Shown here piece after piece: positions 42,117-51,033 of a stretch of 64,000 bases of DNA. The position numbers were made by a program, and so were the translations under genes. Each line of letters starts with the position of its first letter. The stretch's first letter is position 1. Source of the stretch: DASUPK01 sp963843085 (GTDB lineage Bacteria; Actinomycetota; Thermoleophilia; Solirubrobacterales; 70-9); contig CAWJJG010000011.1 of the NCBI GenBank assembly GCA_963843085.1, forward strand, positions 124,001 through 188,000. Direction: 5' to 3'. The notes under the pieces were generated by a model. The model worked only from the letters and a program-made list of their open reading frames with translations, made no database searches and was not told where the DNA came from.

Positions 42117-43763
42117 ATGCCGGGATTGATTCTGGGGCCGTTGCTGCGCTACGTCGGCGAGACCGAGGCGACCCTCTGGGTCGAGACGGACGCTCCGTGC
42201 GAGGTCGAGGTGCTCGGCCGGCGCGATCGGACGTTCCGCGTGGAGGGACACCACTACGCCCTGGTCTGCATGGACGGCCTCGAGCCGGGCTCGTCCTATG
42301 AGTACGAGGTGAAGCTCGACGGCGAACGCGTCTGGCCACCCGCCGAGAGCGGCTTTCCGCCGAGCCGCCTGCGCACCCTCGAGCGTGACGCCCCACTTCG
42401 CATGGTCTTCGGGTCGTGCAGGGTCGCGGTGCCGCACATCCCGCCGCACACGCTGACCAAGGACGAGGATCCCGAGCACGGCCGGGAGATCGACGCGCTC
42501 TACGCCCTTGCGATCCGCATGAAGGAGCAACCCGCCGAGGAGTGGCCGGACCTGCTGCTGATGATCGGTGACCAGGTCTACGCGGACGAGGACGCACCTC
42601 GAACACGCGAGTTCATTCGCGAACGGCGGGGAACGGACGGTGACCCCGGCGACGAGGTGGCGGACTTCGAGGAGTACACGCACCTCTACCGCGAGACGTG
42701 GGGGGAGGAGTCGATCCGGTGGCTGCTCTCCACCGTGCCCTCGGCCATGATCTTCGACGACCACGACATCCACGACGACTGGAACACGTCGATCTCGTGG
42801 TTGGAGGAGATGCGGGCGAAGCCCTGGTGGGATCGCAGGATCACCGGCGGGCTCGCGAGCTACTGGGTCTACCAGGCGCTGGGGAACTTCTCCCCGGATC
42901 AGATCGCCGACCGGGAGCTGCTCGCCCACCTCAAGTCCCAGCCCGACTCCGGTCGGGCGCTGCACGAGTGGGCGCGGGACGTCGACTGGGGCAGCGAGGG
43001 CAGACGCTGGAGCCTCTCGCGGGACCTCGGCGGCGTCCGACTGGTGATGCTCGACTCACGCGAGGGCCGCGTGCTCGGCGAGAGCCCGCGGCGGATGTTC
43101 GACGACGAGGAATGGAGATGGCTCGAGGAGGTGGTGACCGGCGACGTCAGGCACCTGGTGATCGCCGACACCCTGCCGATCTTCCTGCCGCGGGCGATTC
43201 ACAACCTCGAATCCTGGAACGACGCGGTCGCCGGCGGAGCCTGGACGAAGGCCATGAAGGGCTTCGGAGAGCGGGTGCGCCGCGGACTCGACCTCGAACA
43301 CTGGGCTGCCTTTCCCCATTCGTTCGACCAGATCGTCGAGCTGATCCGAGCTGCCGGAGCCGGCGAGAGGGGTGCGCCCCCCTCCTCGATCGTGTCGCTC
43401 GGAGGAGACATCCATCACGCCTACCTCGCCGGCGTGGAGTTCCCAAAGTGCGACGGGGTGACGAGTCCCGTCTGGCAGGCGGTCTGCTCGCCGTTCCGGA
43501 ACGCCCTGAGCAAGCGGGAACGCCGGATCGCGCAAGCCGGCGACTCGAAGCTGGCGCGAGCGCTCACCCGCGGTCTGGCTCGCTCAGCCGGCGTGAAGCT
43601 ACCGGAGGCGGAATGGCACCTCGAGCAGAAGCCCACCTTCGACAACCAGTTCGCCACCCTCGATTTCGACGGAGATCGCGTGGAACTGCGGATCGAGAGG
43701 ATCGTTCCCGGTGACTGGCGTCGCCCTCGGATCGAGACGTCGCTGGAACGGCGGCTCGCCTAG
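42117..43763 (+). CDS. PhoD-like metallophosphatase
   Basis: A 548-residue alkaline phosphatase D-type protein: an N-terminal fibronectin-like domain, then a metallophosphatase core with MIGDQVYADED, AMIFDDHDIHDDWN and SLGGDIHHAY as metal-ligand motifs. No signal peptide is seen, unlike secreted PhoD, so it may act in the cytoplasm or on another phosphoester. The start is ATG 42117; the frame is open further upstream across the uvrB leader. It overlaps the convergent TetR gene by 4 nt. Confidence 0.87.
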   Translation: MPGLILGPLLRYVGETEATLWVETDAPCEVEVLGRRDRTFRVEGHHYALVCMDGLEPGSSYEYEVKLDGERVWPPAESGFPPSRLRTLERDAPLRMVFGSCRVAVPHIPPHTLTKDEDPEHGREIDALYALAIRMKEQPAEEWPDLLLMIGDQVYADEDAPRTREFIRERRGTDGDPGDEVADFEEYTHLYRETWGEESIRWLLSTVPSAMIFDDHDIHDDWNTSISWLEEMRAKPWWDRRITGGLASYWVYQALGNFSPDQIADRELLAHLKSQPDSGRALHEWARDVDWGSEGRRWSLSRDLGGVRLVMLDSREGRVLGESPRRMFDDEEWRWLEEVVTGDVRHLVIADTLPIFLPRAIHNLESWNDAVAGGAWTKAMKGFGERVRRGLDLEHWAAFPHSFDQIVELIRAAGAGERGAPPSSIVSLGGDIHHAYLAGVEFPKCDGVTSPVWQAVCSPFRNALSKRERRIAQAGDSKLARALTRGLARSAGVKLPEAEWHLEQKPTFDNQFATLDFDGDRVELRIERIVPGDWRRPRIETSLERRLA

Positions 43764-44383
43764 GCGTCGACCGCGGCGATCCCCTCGGCCGTGGCTTCCA
43801 GCACCCGGACCAGCATCTCGACCATCCCGGCGCGCTCAGGGGCGCCCTCCTCGAGCCAGGTGAGCATCGCCGCCTCGACGTACGACGTCCAGGCGCGCAG
43901 CCCCACGCGGACGGCGGGGCGCTCGGCATCGAGGCCCATCGCCTCGGCGAGTTGGGCGACGCGCCACCAGCGGGCCTCCTCGAGTGCCTCCCGGACCTCA
44001 CTGAAGCCACTCGCCCGGGTCATCAGGTTGCGGTAACCGGCCGGATGCTCGTAGATCGCGTCGGCGAAGTTGCGGAGGCCGGAGCGCAGCCGCTCGCCGG
44101 GAGGCAGCTCGGGATCGGGCTCGACCCGTGACCGGAAGCCCTCGATCAGCGGCTCGAGGCAGGCGACATACAGGCCCCTCTTGCTGCCGAAGTATTGGAA
44201 GACCAGGCCGTGGGAGACGCCGGCCGCCTCGGCGACCTCGTCGACGGAGACCTCCTCGTAATCCCGGTCGCCGAACACCTCGAGTGCGGCGGAAAGCAGC
44301 TGGAGCCGGCGCTCGCCGGCCCGTTCGGTTGTCAGCGGACGCGAGGCGATGGGCCACCCTAGACCCGATTGGCGGCGGCTCAA
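43760..44383 (-). CDS. TetR-family transcriptional regulator
   Basis: A 207-residue repressor. The N-terminal helix-turn-helix spans about residues 22-68 (LLSAALEVFGDRDYEEVSVDEVAEAAGVSHGLVFQYFGSK is its core, of which the recognition helix is VSHGLVFQYFG). The C-terminal ligand domain is all-helical. The start is taken as TTG 44383. Its targets are not obvious; the divergent YHYH gene 113 bp away is the natural candidate. Confidence 0.88.
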   Translation of the reverse strand: MSRRQSGLGWPIASRPLTTERAGERRLQLLSAALEVFGDRDYEEVSVDEVAEAAGVSHGLVFQYFGSKRGLYVACLEPLIEGFRSRVEPDPELPPGERLRSGLRNFADAIYEHPAGYRNLMTRASGFSEVREALEEARWWRVAQLAEAMGLDAERPAVRVGLRAWTSYVEAAMLTWLEEGAPERAGMVEMLVRVLEATAEGIAAVDA

Positions 44384-44406
44384 CCCTCAGTAGTTGGTGT
44401 CCGCGG

Positions 44407-44443
44407 TCTCAGGTTTTCTAGACGCCTCTCAGCCGGCTCTCAG
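44407..44443 (+). promoter_or_regulatory. Three phased TCTCAG direct repeats upstream of the YHYH gene
   Basis: TCTCAG occurs at 44407, 44427 and 44438, spaced 20 and 11 bp, close to two and one helical turns. Such phased direct repeats are typical of winged-helix response regulators or other dimeric activators. They end 53 bp before the ATG; CATAGCT at 44452-44458 could be the -10. Confidence 0.45.
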
Positions 44444-44496
44444 AATCCCCGCATAGCTTCCTCCCACGCACAGGGAAACGAGAGGAGTGTGAATCG

Positions 44497-45441
44497 ATGT
44501 TCTCGAAGGGAGCTATCAAACGACTGACCGCTCTAATCGGGCTCGCCGGATGCTCGCTCGGCATCTGCATCGCCCTGTTCGGCACCGGCAAGCTGACCCT
44601 GTCCAGCAGCGCCGCGGCGCCGGCCGCCGCGAGCGGTCCCGACCTGACCGCCCTTCCCCTCGGCGACGGACACACCACCACGTCCAGACCCCGGGTCGAC
44701 TACCTGTACGAGTGTCGCGTTCAGGCCGGCGGTGGCGGCGCCTTCACGAACGGCTCGTGGATCCACGGATCCACATACGACCTCACCAAGAAGGTGACCG
44801 TCGACGGCGCCGTCTCCTGTCCCGGATCGTTCCGCAAGAAGGTCCGTGGCAAGAAGCTTGTCCTGAGCGGCAACGGCCTGCCCACGAGCCAGACGACCGG
44901 CGTCTACCCGGTCCAGCCGTCCGACGACGCCTACCAGGTTGATCGAAACCCGAACCGCATCTCCTCACACGCGGTCTCGCTGACACTTTCGGCGAAGCCC
45001 CACTACCGCTCCGATCCCAGCTGCGTCGGCGGGCAGGTCGGGATCATGAAGAACGGAGTGGCCCTCTTCGACGCCGTCGACGGGGAGAACCGCGACGCGG
45101 TCGCGCACGAGGTCCAAGACAACTGCTCGGGACATCCCGAGATGACCGGGGTCTACCACTACCACGGCCTGCCGCCATGCATCGGCACGGGCTCCCCGAA
45201 CAAGCAGTCGAAGCTGATTGGCTGGGCGTTCGACGGCTTCCCGATCTACGGGCCGCGCGGCAAGGGCGGCCGCTACCTCGGCAACTCCGAACTCGACGAG
45301 TGCCACGGCACGACCAGCAAGGTGAGCTACCTCGGCAAGAAGGTGCGCATGTACCACTACGTCGCGAACTACGAGTTCCCCTACACACTGGGCTGCTACC
45401 GAGGGACTCCCTCGAGCAGCGCGTACGGCCCTCCCGCCTAG
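44497..45441 (+). CDS. Secreted YHYH-domain protein
   Basis: A 314-residue exported protein. A membrane-spanning signal or anchor near the N-terminus is followed by a Ser/Ala linker and a YHYH domain: GVYHYHGLPPC near residue 215, LIGWAFDGFPIYGP, ELDECHG, and YHYVANYEFPYTLGCYRG. The histidine and cysteine clusters suggest metal binding, but the family has no settled function. GAGAGGAGTG lies before the ATG. It sits beside a TetR gene and a trypsin-like protease gene. Confidence 0.88.
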   Translation: MFSKGAIKRLTALIGLAGCSLGICIALFGTGKLTLSSSAAAPAAASGPDLTALPLGDGHTTTSRPRVDYLYECRVQAGGGGAFTNGSWIHGSTYDLTKKVTVDGAVSCPGSFRKKVRGKKLVLSGNGLPTSQTTGVYPVQPSDDAYQVDRNPNRISSHAVSLTLSAKPHYRSDPSCVGGQVGIMKNGVALFDAVDGENRDAVAHEVQDNCSGHPEMTGVYHYHGLPPCIGTGSPNKQSKLIGWAFDGFPIYGPRGKGGRYLGNSELDECHGTTSKVSYLGKKVRMYHYVANYEFPYTLGCYRGTPSSSAYGPPA

Positions 45442-45454
45442 CGGCCCAGGGGAG

Positions 45455-46285
45455 CTACGGCGCGTTGATGAAGTCCAGGCTGGCGGAGACGCGCGAGTAG
45501 ACCGTCGGCGCCGCCGGCAGGCCGCAGAGGGCCCCGCCGAACGAAACAGTCCCGACCTCGATGGGGCCGGTCGGCGTATCGGCCACCAGCGGGCCGCCGC
45601 TGTCGCCCGAGCATGCCGAGGTGTGGATCTTGAAGCGGCCCGGCTTCTTCTTCCGCGCCCCGAGTGCGCAGATCATGCTCTCGGGGGCGAACAGGTCGCG
45701 CGTGTAGGCCTTCAGGCAGCGGTGGTCGGTCCGCACCTGCTCGACGGTCGCCTTGAGGAACCCGGAGAGACGCGTTCCGAACGGATTGGTGGCGCCGTAC
45801 CCCGCCACGCTCAGTCGCCCGCCCACCCCCGTCGTCGCGGCGTTCTGGTCGGGCGTGGCGAGAGCGATGGGCGGAGCCGCGGTCGGCTGGGCGAGGTTGA
45901 GGACCGCCACGTCGTGCAGGCCGGTCTGCTCGAAGTCGGGATGGACCCGCCCCGAAACGACGCCGATCGACTGGCCGGCCGAGACGTCACGGAGCGTCGG
46001 GCGGCCGATGATCACCTGGAAGTTGGCGAGGTTGAAACCGTCGACGCAGTGCCCCGCGGTGAGCACCTTCGTCGGCGCGATCACGGAGCCGCTGCAGTGC
46101 ATGTGGCCCTTGCGGAAGATCGCGACCGCGTACGGGAACTGCGCCGGGTTGGCGCGCGCGCCGCCGACCACGGAGGCATGGGCGCGGGGCGCCGCGGGCG
46201 CCGCGGAGGGCAGCACTCCCAGCCCCAGCGCGGACGCACAGGCAAGGGCTGCGATCAGGCTGCGGCTTCGGCGACTCAGCTCCAT
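45455..46285 (-). CDS. Secreted trypsin-like serine protease
   Basis: A 276-residue S1-family protease. A signal peptide (cleavage near AAPAAP) and short propeptide precede VVGGARAN, the activation site at about residue 39. The triad is His79 (LTAGHC), Asp125 (HDVAVLN) and Ser229 (SGDSGGP). Three cysteine pairs fit the fold. The start ATG 46285 has GAGAGGAG at ideal distance; the longer frame is not needed. Likely an extracellular degradative enzyme. Confidence 0.93.
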   Translation of the reverse strand: MELSRRSRSLIAALACASALGLGVLPSAAPAAPRAHASVVGGARANPAQFPYAVAIFRKGHMHCSGSVIAPTKVLTAGHCVDGFNLANFQVIIGRPTLRDVSAGQSIGVVSGRVHPDFEQTGLHDVAVLNLAQPTAAPPIALATPDQNAATTGVGGRLSVAGYGATNPFGTRLSGFLKATVEQVRTDHRCLKAYTRDLFAPESMICALGARKKKPGRFKIHTSACSGDSGGPLVADTPTGPIEVGTVSFGGALCGLPAAPTVYSRVSASLDFINAP

Positions 46286-46307
46286 GATCTCCTCTCTGGT
46301 CCCCTGC

Positions 46308-46982
46308 TCAGTCGAGTCCCAGCTCGTGTCGGTAGTGCCGCGCGTACTCGTCGCGCTTCTCCAGGACATTCTCCACGTAGTCGCGCGTTTCGGGAAATGG
46401 AATGTCGTCCAGGCTCAGGCTCGAGCCTCCCCAATTGGCCACGTTGGTCTCTCCGGCGTTGTAGGCGGCCAGCGCCGCGATCTCGTTGTCCCCGAACTTC
46501 TGGATCAGGTAGTGGAGGTAGAAGGTCCCGTAGCGGATGTTGATTTCGGGATCCGAGAGGTCGTCGAAGTTGAAGGTCTGGCCGCCGCTGAGGCTCTCGA
46601 TCACCTTCGCGGTGCTCGGAGTGATCTGCATGAGCCCGCGCGCTCCGGCGTGGGAGGTCTGGTCGCGGAAGCGCGACTCGTTGTAGATCACCGCGGCGAT
46701 CAGGTCGGCGGGCACGTCCTTCTCGGCGGCCTGCTGCCGGATGATGTCCTCGTGCTGGAGGGGGAGGGTGACCTCCTCCAGGGTCCGCTGGAAGCGGTCG
46801 CTGTTGGCGAGCAGGAAGCCGCCGAGGACGCCCACGATCAGCGTCCCGCCGATGACCAGAGCCCGGCGCCTGCGCTGGGAGCGCCGCCGGGCGTTGGTCT
46901 GAGTGGTCCTGCGGGTCTTCGAGCGCGAGGAGCTGCCCTTCGAGCGCGTGTGCGCGGACCGGACCGAGGTGCTCGGACTCAT
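46308..46982 (-). CDS. Membrane-anchored lytic transglycosylase (SLT)
   Basis: A 224-residue peptidoglycan-cleaving enzyme. A strongly basic cytosolic tail of about 40 residues and one helix (41-59) anchor an external SLT domain. Catalytic Glu102 lies in IYNESRF, followed by GLMQITP and AALAAYNAGE. It overlaps coaE by 4 nt (ATGA), so it is made with CoaE and RpsA. It remodels cell wall during growth. Confidence 0.93.
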   Translation of the reverse strand: MSPSTSVRSAHTRSKGSSSRSKTRRTTQTNARRRSQRRRRALVIGGTLIVGVLGGFLLANSDRFQRTLEEVTLPLQHEDIIRQQAAEKDVPADLIAAVIYNESRFRDQTSHAGARGLMQITPSTAKVIESLSGGQTFNFDDLSDPEINIRYGTFYLHYLIQKFGDNEIAALAAYNAGETNVANWGGSSLSLDDIPFPETRDYVENVLEKRDEYARHYRHELGLD

Positions 46983-47569
46983 CCACCGCCCCCCTGGCGC
47001 AGTTGGTCGATCAGCTTGTTCACCTCTCCATCCAACGCTTCAAGCGACTCATCGTTGCGGATGACGTGGTCGGCACGGCGGATCTTCTCGACCTGATCGA
47101 GCTGCCGGCCCTCTCTGCCCTGCGAGCCCGTCTGGCCGCGCTCGCGCAGCCGGGCGTCGCGAACCTCGTCATCGGCGACTACCGCGAGCGTGGCGTCGAA
47201 GGCGCTCTCCATCGCTGCCTCGAACAGCAGAGGAACCTCGACGACGGCGATCTCCGTCTCGGGATCCAGACCCTGCCGCCACTCGAGCACGTGCGCGCCG
47301 ACGCGAGGATGGGTGACGCTCTCGAGCCAGGTCAGCTCGTCACGGTCGCCGAAGACGATCTCCCCCACCCTGTCGCGGTCGACGGTCCCATCGGGAGCGA
47401 TCTCCTCCCCCCAGCGCTCGACCAGCGCCTGCCGCACCGCCTCGTCATCGAGGATGTCGTGAGCGACCTTGTCGGTCGAGAGGACCGGGATGCCCCGTCG
47501 CTCGAACGCGGCCAGCGCTTCGGACTTGCCGGCCCCGATCCCTCCCGTGAGGCCTACGAAGCGGGTCAA
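46979..47569 (-). CDS. coaE: Dephospho-CoA kinase CoaE
   Basis: A 196-residue kinase for the last step of coenzyme A synthesis. The P-loop is GGIGAGKS (9-16), followed by STDKVAHDIL and VEVPLLFEA. It starts with TTG at 47569, whose bases overlap the rpsA stop as TTGA; no ATG or GTG would keep the P-loop strand intact. rpsA-coaE linkage is common in actinobacteria. Confidence 0.95.
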   Translation of the reverse strand: MTRFVGLTGGIGAGKSEALAAFERRGIPVLSTDKVAHDILDDEAVRQALVERWGEEIAPDGTVDRDRVGEIVFGDRDELTWLESVTHPRVGAHVLEWRQGLDPETEIAVVEVPLLFEAAMESAFDATLAVVADDEVRDARLRERGQTGSQGREGRQLDQVEKIRRADHVIRNDESLEALDGEVNKLIDQLRQGGGG

Positions 47570-49017
47570 CCCTGCGTTGGAGGTGGCTCCTCGGCCGGCG
47601 GCTCCTCGGCGGGTGCCTCCTCGGCGGCCGGCTCCTCCTCGGCGGCCGGCTCCTCCTCGGCGGCCGGCTCCTCCTCGGCGGGAGGTTCCTCCTCGGCAGG
47701 CGGCTCCTCGGCGGGCGCCTCCTCGGGCGCGGCCTCGGCCGCGGGAGCTTCCGCCGCTGCCGGCTCGGCCTCCGGCTCGGCTGACGGAGCCGCGAGCTCG
47801 GCCTCAACCTCGGGCACGTCTTCGATCACCACGTCGTCCGTGACCTCGCGGGTGGGCAGCTCCTGGCCCTCGACGCGCTTCACGCTCAGCGAAAGACGGC
47901 GGCGGGAGTCGTCGACCTCGAGGATCTTCACCTGGAGCTCGTCGCCGGGGCGAACGACCTCTGCGGGGCTCTCGACGTGGTGCTGCGCAAGCTCTGAGAT
48001 GTGGACCAGTCCCTCGACGCCGGGGAGGATCTGGACGAAGGCTCCGAAGGCGACGATCTTGGTCACCTTGCCGTCGACCGTGTCACCCTCCTTGTACTCG
48101 TTGAGGACCTTCTGCCACGGGTCCTCCTGGGTCTGCTTCAGGCCCAGGGAGATGCGCTGGCGGTCGCGGTCGATGTCGAGGACCTTGACCCGCACCGTGT
48201 CTCCGATCGAGACCACCTCGGAGGGGTGGTTGACGTGGCTCCAGGAGAGCTCGGAGATGTGGATCAGGCCGTCGATGCCCTTGAGGTCGACGAAGGCGCC
48301 GAAGTCGACGATGTTGGAGATCTGGCCCTCCACCACCTCACCGGGCTCGAGATTGCCGAGGATCTGCTCGCGGACCTCCTTGCGCTCCTCCTCGAGGACC
48401 GCGCGGCGAGAGAGCACGACGTTGTTGCGCGAGCGGTTGAGCTCGATCACCTTGCACTCGAGCTTCTGGCCCATGAACTCGTCGAGGTTCTGAACGCGGC
48501 GAATGTCGACCAGCGAGGCGGGCAGGAAGCCGCGCACGCCGAGGTCGAGGATCAGTCCGCCCTTGACGACCTCGATCACGGTGCCCTCGACGGGCTCGCC
48601 GGAGTCGGCGGCCTTCTCGATCCGGCGCCAGGCCTTCTCGAAGCGGGCGCGCTTCTTGGAGAGGATGAGGCGCCCCTCCTGGTCCTCCTTGGTGAGGACG
48701 AGCGCGTCGACGTCCTCGCCGAGCTCGACCTCCTCGGAGGGATCGACCGACTTGCGGATCGAGAGCTCGTTCGAGGGGATGACGCCCTCGCTCTTGTAGC
48801 CGATGTCCACCAGGACCTCGTCCTGGTCGATGCGCACGACCTTGCCGCTCACGACATCGCCCTCGTTGAAGGGATGGATCGTCGCGTCGTAGTTCGGAAC
48901 GAGCTTGCCGTCGACCTCGATCATGAAGTCGTCGAGGGTGGCAGCGCCGTTGCCGGAGCTCTGCGGCTGCTCCTCCTGCGGCTGTTCTTCCGGGGGAGTC
49001 TCTGTCGTTGTGTCCAT
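47566..49017 (-). CDS. rpsA: Ribosomal protein S1 with four S1 domains
   Basis: A 483-residue RNA-binding protein of the 30S subunit. Four S1 domains start at about residues 52 (VVSGKVVRID), 138 (PVEGTVIEV), 223 (VVEGQISNIVDFGAF) and 308 (TVDGKVTKIVAFGAF); the last two keep the best RNA-binding surface, as in other actinobacteria. The C-terminal 85 residues are Ala/Glu/Pro-rich, including a perfect 18-bp tandem repeat. The start is ATG 49017; the frame is open to 49452 without S1 similarity. Confidence 0.96.
   Translation of the reverse strand: MDTTTETPPEEQPQEEQPQSSGNGAATLDDFMIEVDGKLVPNYDATIHPFNEGDVVSGKVVRIDQDEVLVDIGYKSEGVIPSNELSIRKSVDPSEEVELGEDVDALVLTKEDQEGRLILSKKRARFEKAWRRIEKAADSGEPVEGTVIEVVKGGLILDLGVRGFLPASLVDIRRVQNLDEFMGQKLECKVIELNRSRNNVVLSRRAVLEEERKEVREQILGNLEPGEVVEGQISNIVDFGAFVDLKGIDGLIHISELSWSHVNHPSEVVSIGDTVRVKVLDIDRDRQRISLGLKQTQEDPWQKVLNEYKEGDTVDGKVTKIVAFGAFVQILPGVEGLVHISELAQHHVESPAEVVRPGDELQVKILEVDDSRRRLSLSVKRVEGQELPTREVTDDVVIEDVPEVEAELAAPSAEPEAEPAAAEAPAAEAAPEEAPAEEPPAEEEPPAEEEPAAEEEPAAEEEPAAEEAPAEEPPAEEPPPTQG
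47623..47676. repeat. Three perfect 18-bp tandem repeats in the rpsA tail
   Basis: GGCGGCCGGCTCCTCCTC occurs three times in succession, followed by an imperfect fourth copy (47677-47694). On the rpsA strand it encodes EEEPAA repeats. Slippage here would change tail length by six residues without breaking the frame. Confidence 0.9.
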
Positions 49018-49095
49018 CTCGGGCACGGCCGCAGAGTGTTGCAGACACATGCCTGAGGCACGGGTTCGCCGTCCCGCTCCCGGGCGGCCTTCCAC

Positions 49096-49101
49096 TACCT
49101 T
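49096..49101 (+). promoter_or_regulatory. -10 element TACCTT of the geranylgeranyl-reductase-like gene
   Basis: TAnnnT hexamer 8 nt before ATG 49110, no Shine-Dalgarno sequence. It supports ATG 49110 over the longer open frame. Confidence 0.6.
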
Positions 49102-49109
49102 TGCGAGCG

Positions 49110-50246
49110 ATGCCCAGGCGTCAGACCAAGCGCGGCGAGGAGCGTACCCCGCTGAGTGGCAGCTACGACGTGATCGTCTGCGGCGCGAGCTTCGCGGGCC
49201 TGACCGTCGCGCGGCAGCTCGCCGGTTCGGAGGCGAGGGTGCTCGTGCTCGACCGCTACGAGATCGGCGAGCGCCAGACCTCGGCGTGCGGCATCCCGAC
49301 CGCGTGGCTCGCGGCGATGGGCCTCGAGGGCTCCAAGCGCCAGGAGTTCGGCGAGCTGGTCGTGCACACGCCGCGGGGAACGTCCCGGTACGAGCTCCCC
49401 TGGACCTTCTCGACCTTCGACTATCGCGAGCTCTGTCGGCTGCTCTGGGCACAGTCGAACGCCCAGTTCGAGACCGCCAAGGTCAACGGCCGCACCGGTG
49501 AGACGGTCCACACCGACCGCGGCGATGTCTCCGCACCGCTGATCGTGGACGCTCTGGGATGGCGGCGGATTCTCGCCGCCGACGGCGGCTACCAGCCGCC
49601 CGATGCCCCCCTCTCGCGCGGCCTCGAGGTACATCCGCACGGCGGTGGGGACGACCTCGAGGTCTGGATCGACCGCCGTTACGTGCCGGCCGGCTACGGC
49701 TGGAGCTTTCCCGCCAGCGACGAGCAGCGGATCGGCGTCGGCTCATTCGACCCCCGCTTCCACGTCAAGGACACCACCGTGCTGCTCGCGGAGGACCTCG
49801 AGCGCGACGCGGTCCGCTACCAGGGCAATTGGATCCCGCACAAGATCCGGAAGGGCACGGAGGACGGAGTCTTCTTCGTCGGCGACTCGGCGGGCCACTG
49901 CCTGCCGCTGACGGCGGAGGGCATCAGGACCGCCCTCTATTTCGGCATCAAGCTCGGGGACGAGCTGCGCGACGTGGTCGAGGGCCGCCAGGATCGCGAG
50001 GCGGCGCTGCACAGCTACGGGGCGTTCGTGGACGAGCACGAGTGGAAGTTCCGCTGGCTGCTCAGGACGCAGAAGCTGCTGCCGAAACTGCCCGCCCGCG
50101 TACAGCGCGCGGTGATCCGCGCCTGCGGGCGCAAGCGCTTCGTCGATTGGGCGTTCGGGCACTACCTCCGGATCGCCCCGCCCGAGTTTGCGGGCCCGGC
50201 ACGCGAGAAGAGCAGCGAGCGCGAGACGCTCACCGCCGCCGCGTAG
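49110..50246 (+). CDS. Geranylgeranyl-reductase-like FAD flavoprotein
   Basis: A 378-residue FAD-dependent oxidoreductase of the GGR/p-hydroxybenzoate hydroxylase superfamily. The N-terminal dinucleotide fold is VIVCGASFAGLTVA; FAD contact FVGDSAGHCLPLTAEGIRTALYFG lies near residue 265. In archaea and actinobacteria relatives reduce prenyl chains of lipids or quinones; in others they hydroxylate aromatics. The start ATG 49110 matches the upstream -10. Followed by a convergent gene 2 bp away. Confidence 0.85.
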   Translation: MPRRQTKRGEERTPLSGSYDVIVCGASFAGLTVARQLAGSEARVLVLDRYEIGERQTSACGIPTAWLAAMGLEGSKRQEFGELVVHTPRGTSRYELPWTFSTFDYRELCRLLWAQSNAQFETAKVNGRTGETVHTDRGDVSAPLIVDALGWRRILAADGGYQPPDAPLSRGLEVHPHGGGDDLEVWIDRRYVPAGYGWSFPASDEQRIGVGSFDPRFHVKDTTVLLAEDLERDAVRYQGNWIPHKIRKGTEDGVFFVGDSAGHCLPLTAEGIRTALYFGIKLGDELRDVVEGRQDREAALHSYGAFVDEHEWKFRWLLRTQKLLPKLPARVQRAVIRACGRKRFVDWAFGHYLRIAPPEFAGPAREKSSERETLTAAA

Positions 50247-50248
50247 TC

Positions 50249-50488
50249 CTAGAACCCGCGGCGCTCCCTGAGGCTGTTGACCGAGCGGGCCGTTGCGCCG
50301 CCTCCCGAGCCGAGCTCATGGCGGACGACCAGCGCACGTATGGCGAAGAGGACGCAGAGCACCCCGACCACGATCGTGGGCCAGATCACCTCGCTCGGGC
50401 TGATGCCGCCCAGCGCGGCGAAGAAGACATACATCGCAACTGCTCCGAGGCAGATGACCGAGAGCGGTCCGAGCATCCTGCTCAACAT
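50249..50488 (-). CDS. Small two-helix membrane protein
   Basis: A 79-residue protein with two hydrophobic helices (about residues 7-27 and 34-54) and a basic, Gly/Ser-rich tail. Not recognised as a named family. The start is ATG 50488, with AGGAGG ideally placed 6 nt upstream, one of the strongest ribosome-binding sites in the window. Confidence 0.72.
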   Translation of the reverse strand: MLSRMLGPLSVICLGAVAMYVFFAALGGISPSEVIWPTIVVGVLCVLFAIRALVVRHELGSGGGATARSVNSLRERRGF

Positions 50489-50569
50489 CGGTCACCTCCT
50501 GTGACCGGGGATTGACGCCTTCGAATCTAACCCCGGGGAAGGCCGCGAGTCATCGGTGAAAAGCCGCAA

Positions 50570-51007
50570 TCAACGGACGATCAGGTAGGTGCCCGCGAGC
50601 AGCAGCAGGATTCCCGCCACCCGGCTCGCCGTGATCGGCTGCTGCTCGAGCCCCAGGAAGCCGATCCGGTCGAGAACCACGGAGGTGGTGAGCTGGCCGG
50701 TGACCGTCGCGGCGGCCACGGCGCCGGCGCCGATCTGGCTGACCAGGACGAGCGCCGAGAAGACGTAGGCCGCGCCGAGCACTCCCCCGAGCAGGTAGTA
50801 CCACTCGACGTGGGCCACCTCGCCGAGGCCACCCGCCTTGCCGCTGACCGAGACGATCGCCGCCAGCAGGAGAGTGCCGACGGCGAAGGAGACGGTGGCG
50901 GCGGCGAAGCTGCCGGTCGACTTGCCGAGCCCGGCGTTGATCGGCGCCTGCAGGGCGATACAGCCGCCGACCACAGCCATGATCAAGACCGCGAAGCCCC
51001 TGTCCAT
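50570..51007 (-). CDS. DMT-family (DUF606/YdcZ) membrane protein
   Basis: A 145-residue protein with five helices. The pattern GGCIALQAPINAGLGKSTGSFAAA and the last-helix GILLLLAGTYLIVR are typical of DUF606, half-size members of the drug/metabolite transporter superfamily that often act as dimers. GAGAGGAT precedes the ATG. It lies directly downstream of polA on the same strand... order of transcription is polA then this gene, 26 bp apart. Confidence 0.86.
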   Translation of the reverse strand: MDRGFAVLIMAVVGGCIALQAPINAGLGKSTGSFAAATVSFAVGTLLLAAIVSVSGKAGGLGEVAHVEWYYLLGGVLGAAYVFSALVLVSQIGAGAVAAATVTGQLTTSVVLDRIGFLGLEQQPITASRVAGILLLLAGTYLIVR

Positions 51008-51033
51008 CGGCGGATCCTCTCAGACGACGGGCG

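Noticed and set aside
47581..47700. Short repeats as a possible CRISPR array
   Set aside because: The units are adjacent without spacers and lie in frame in the rpsA tail.
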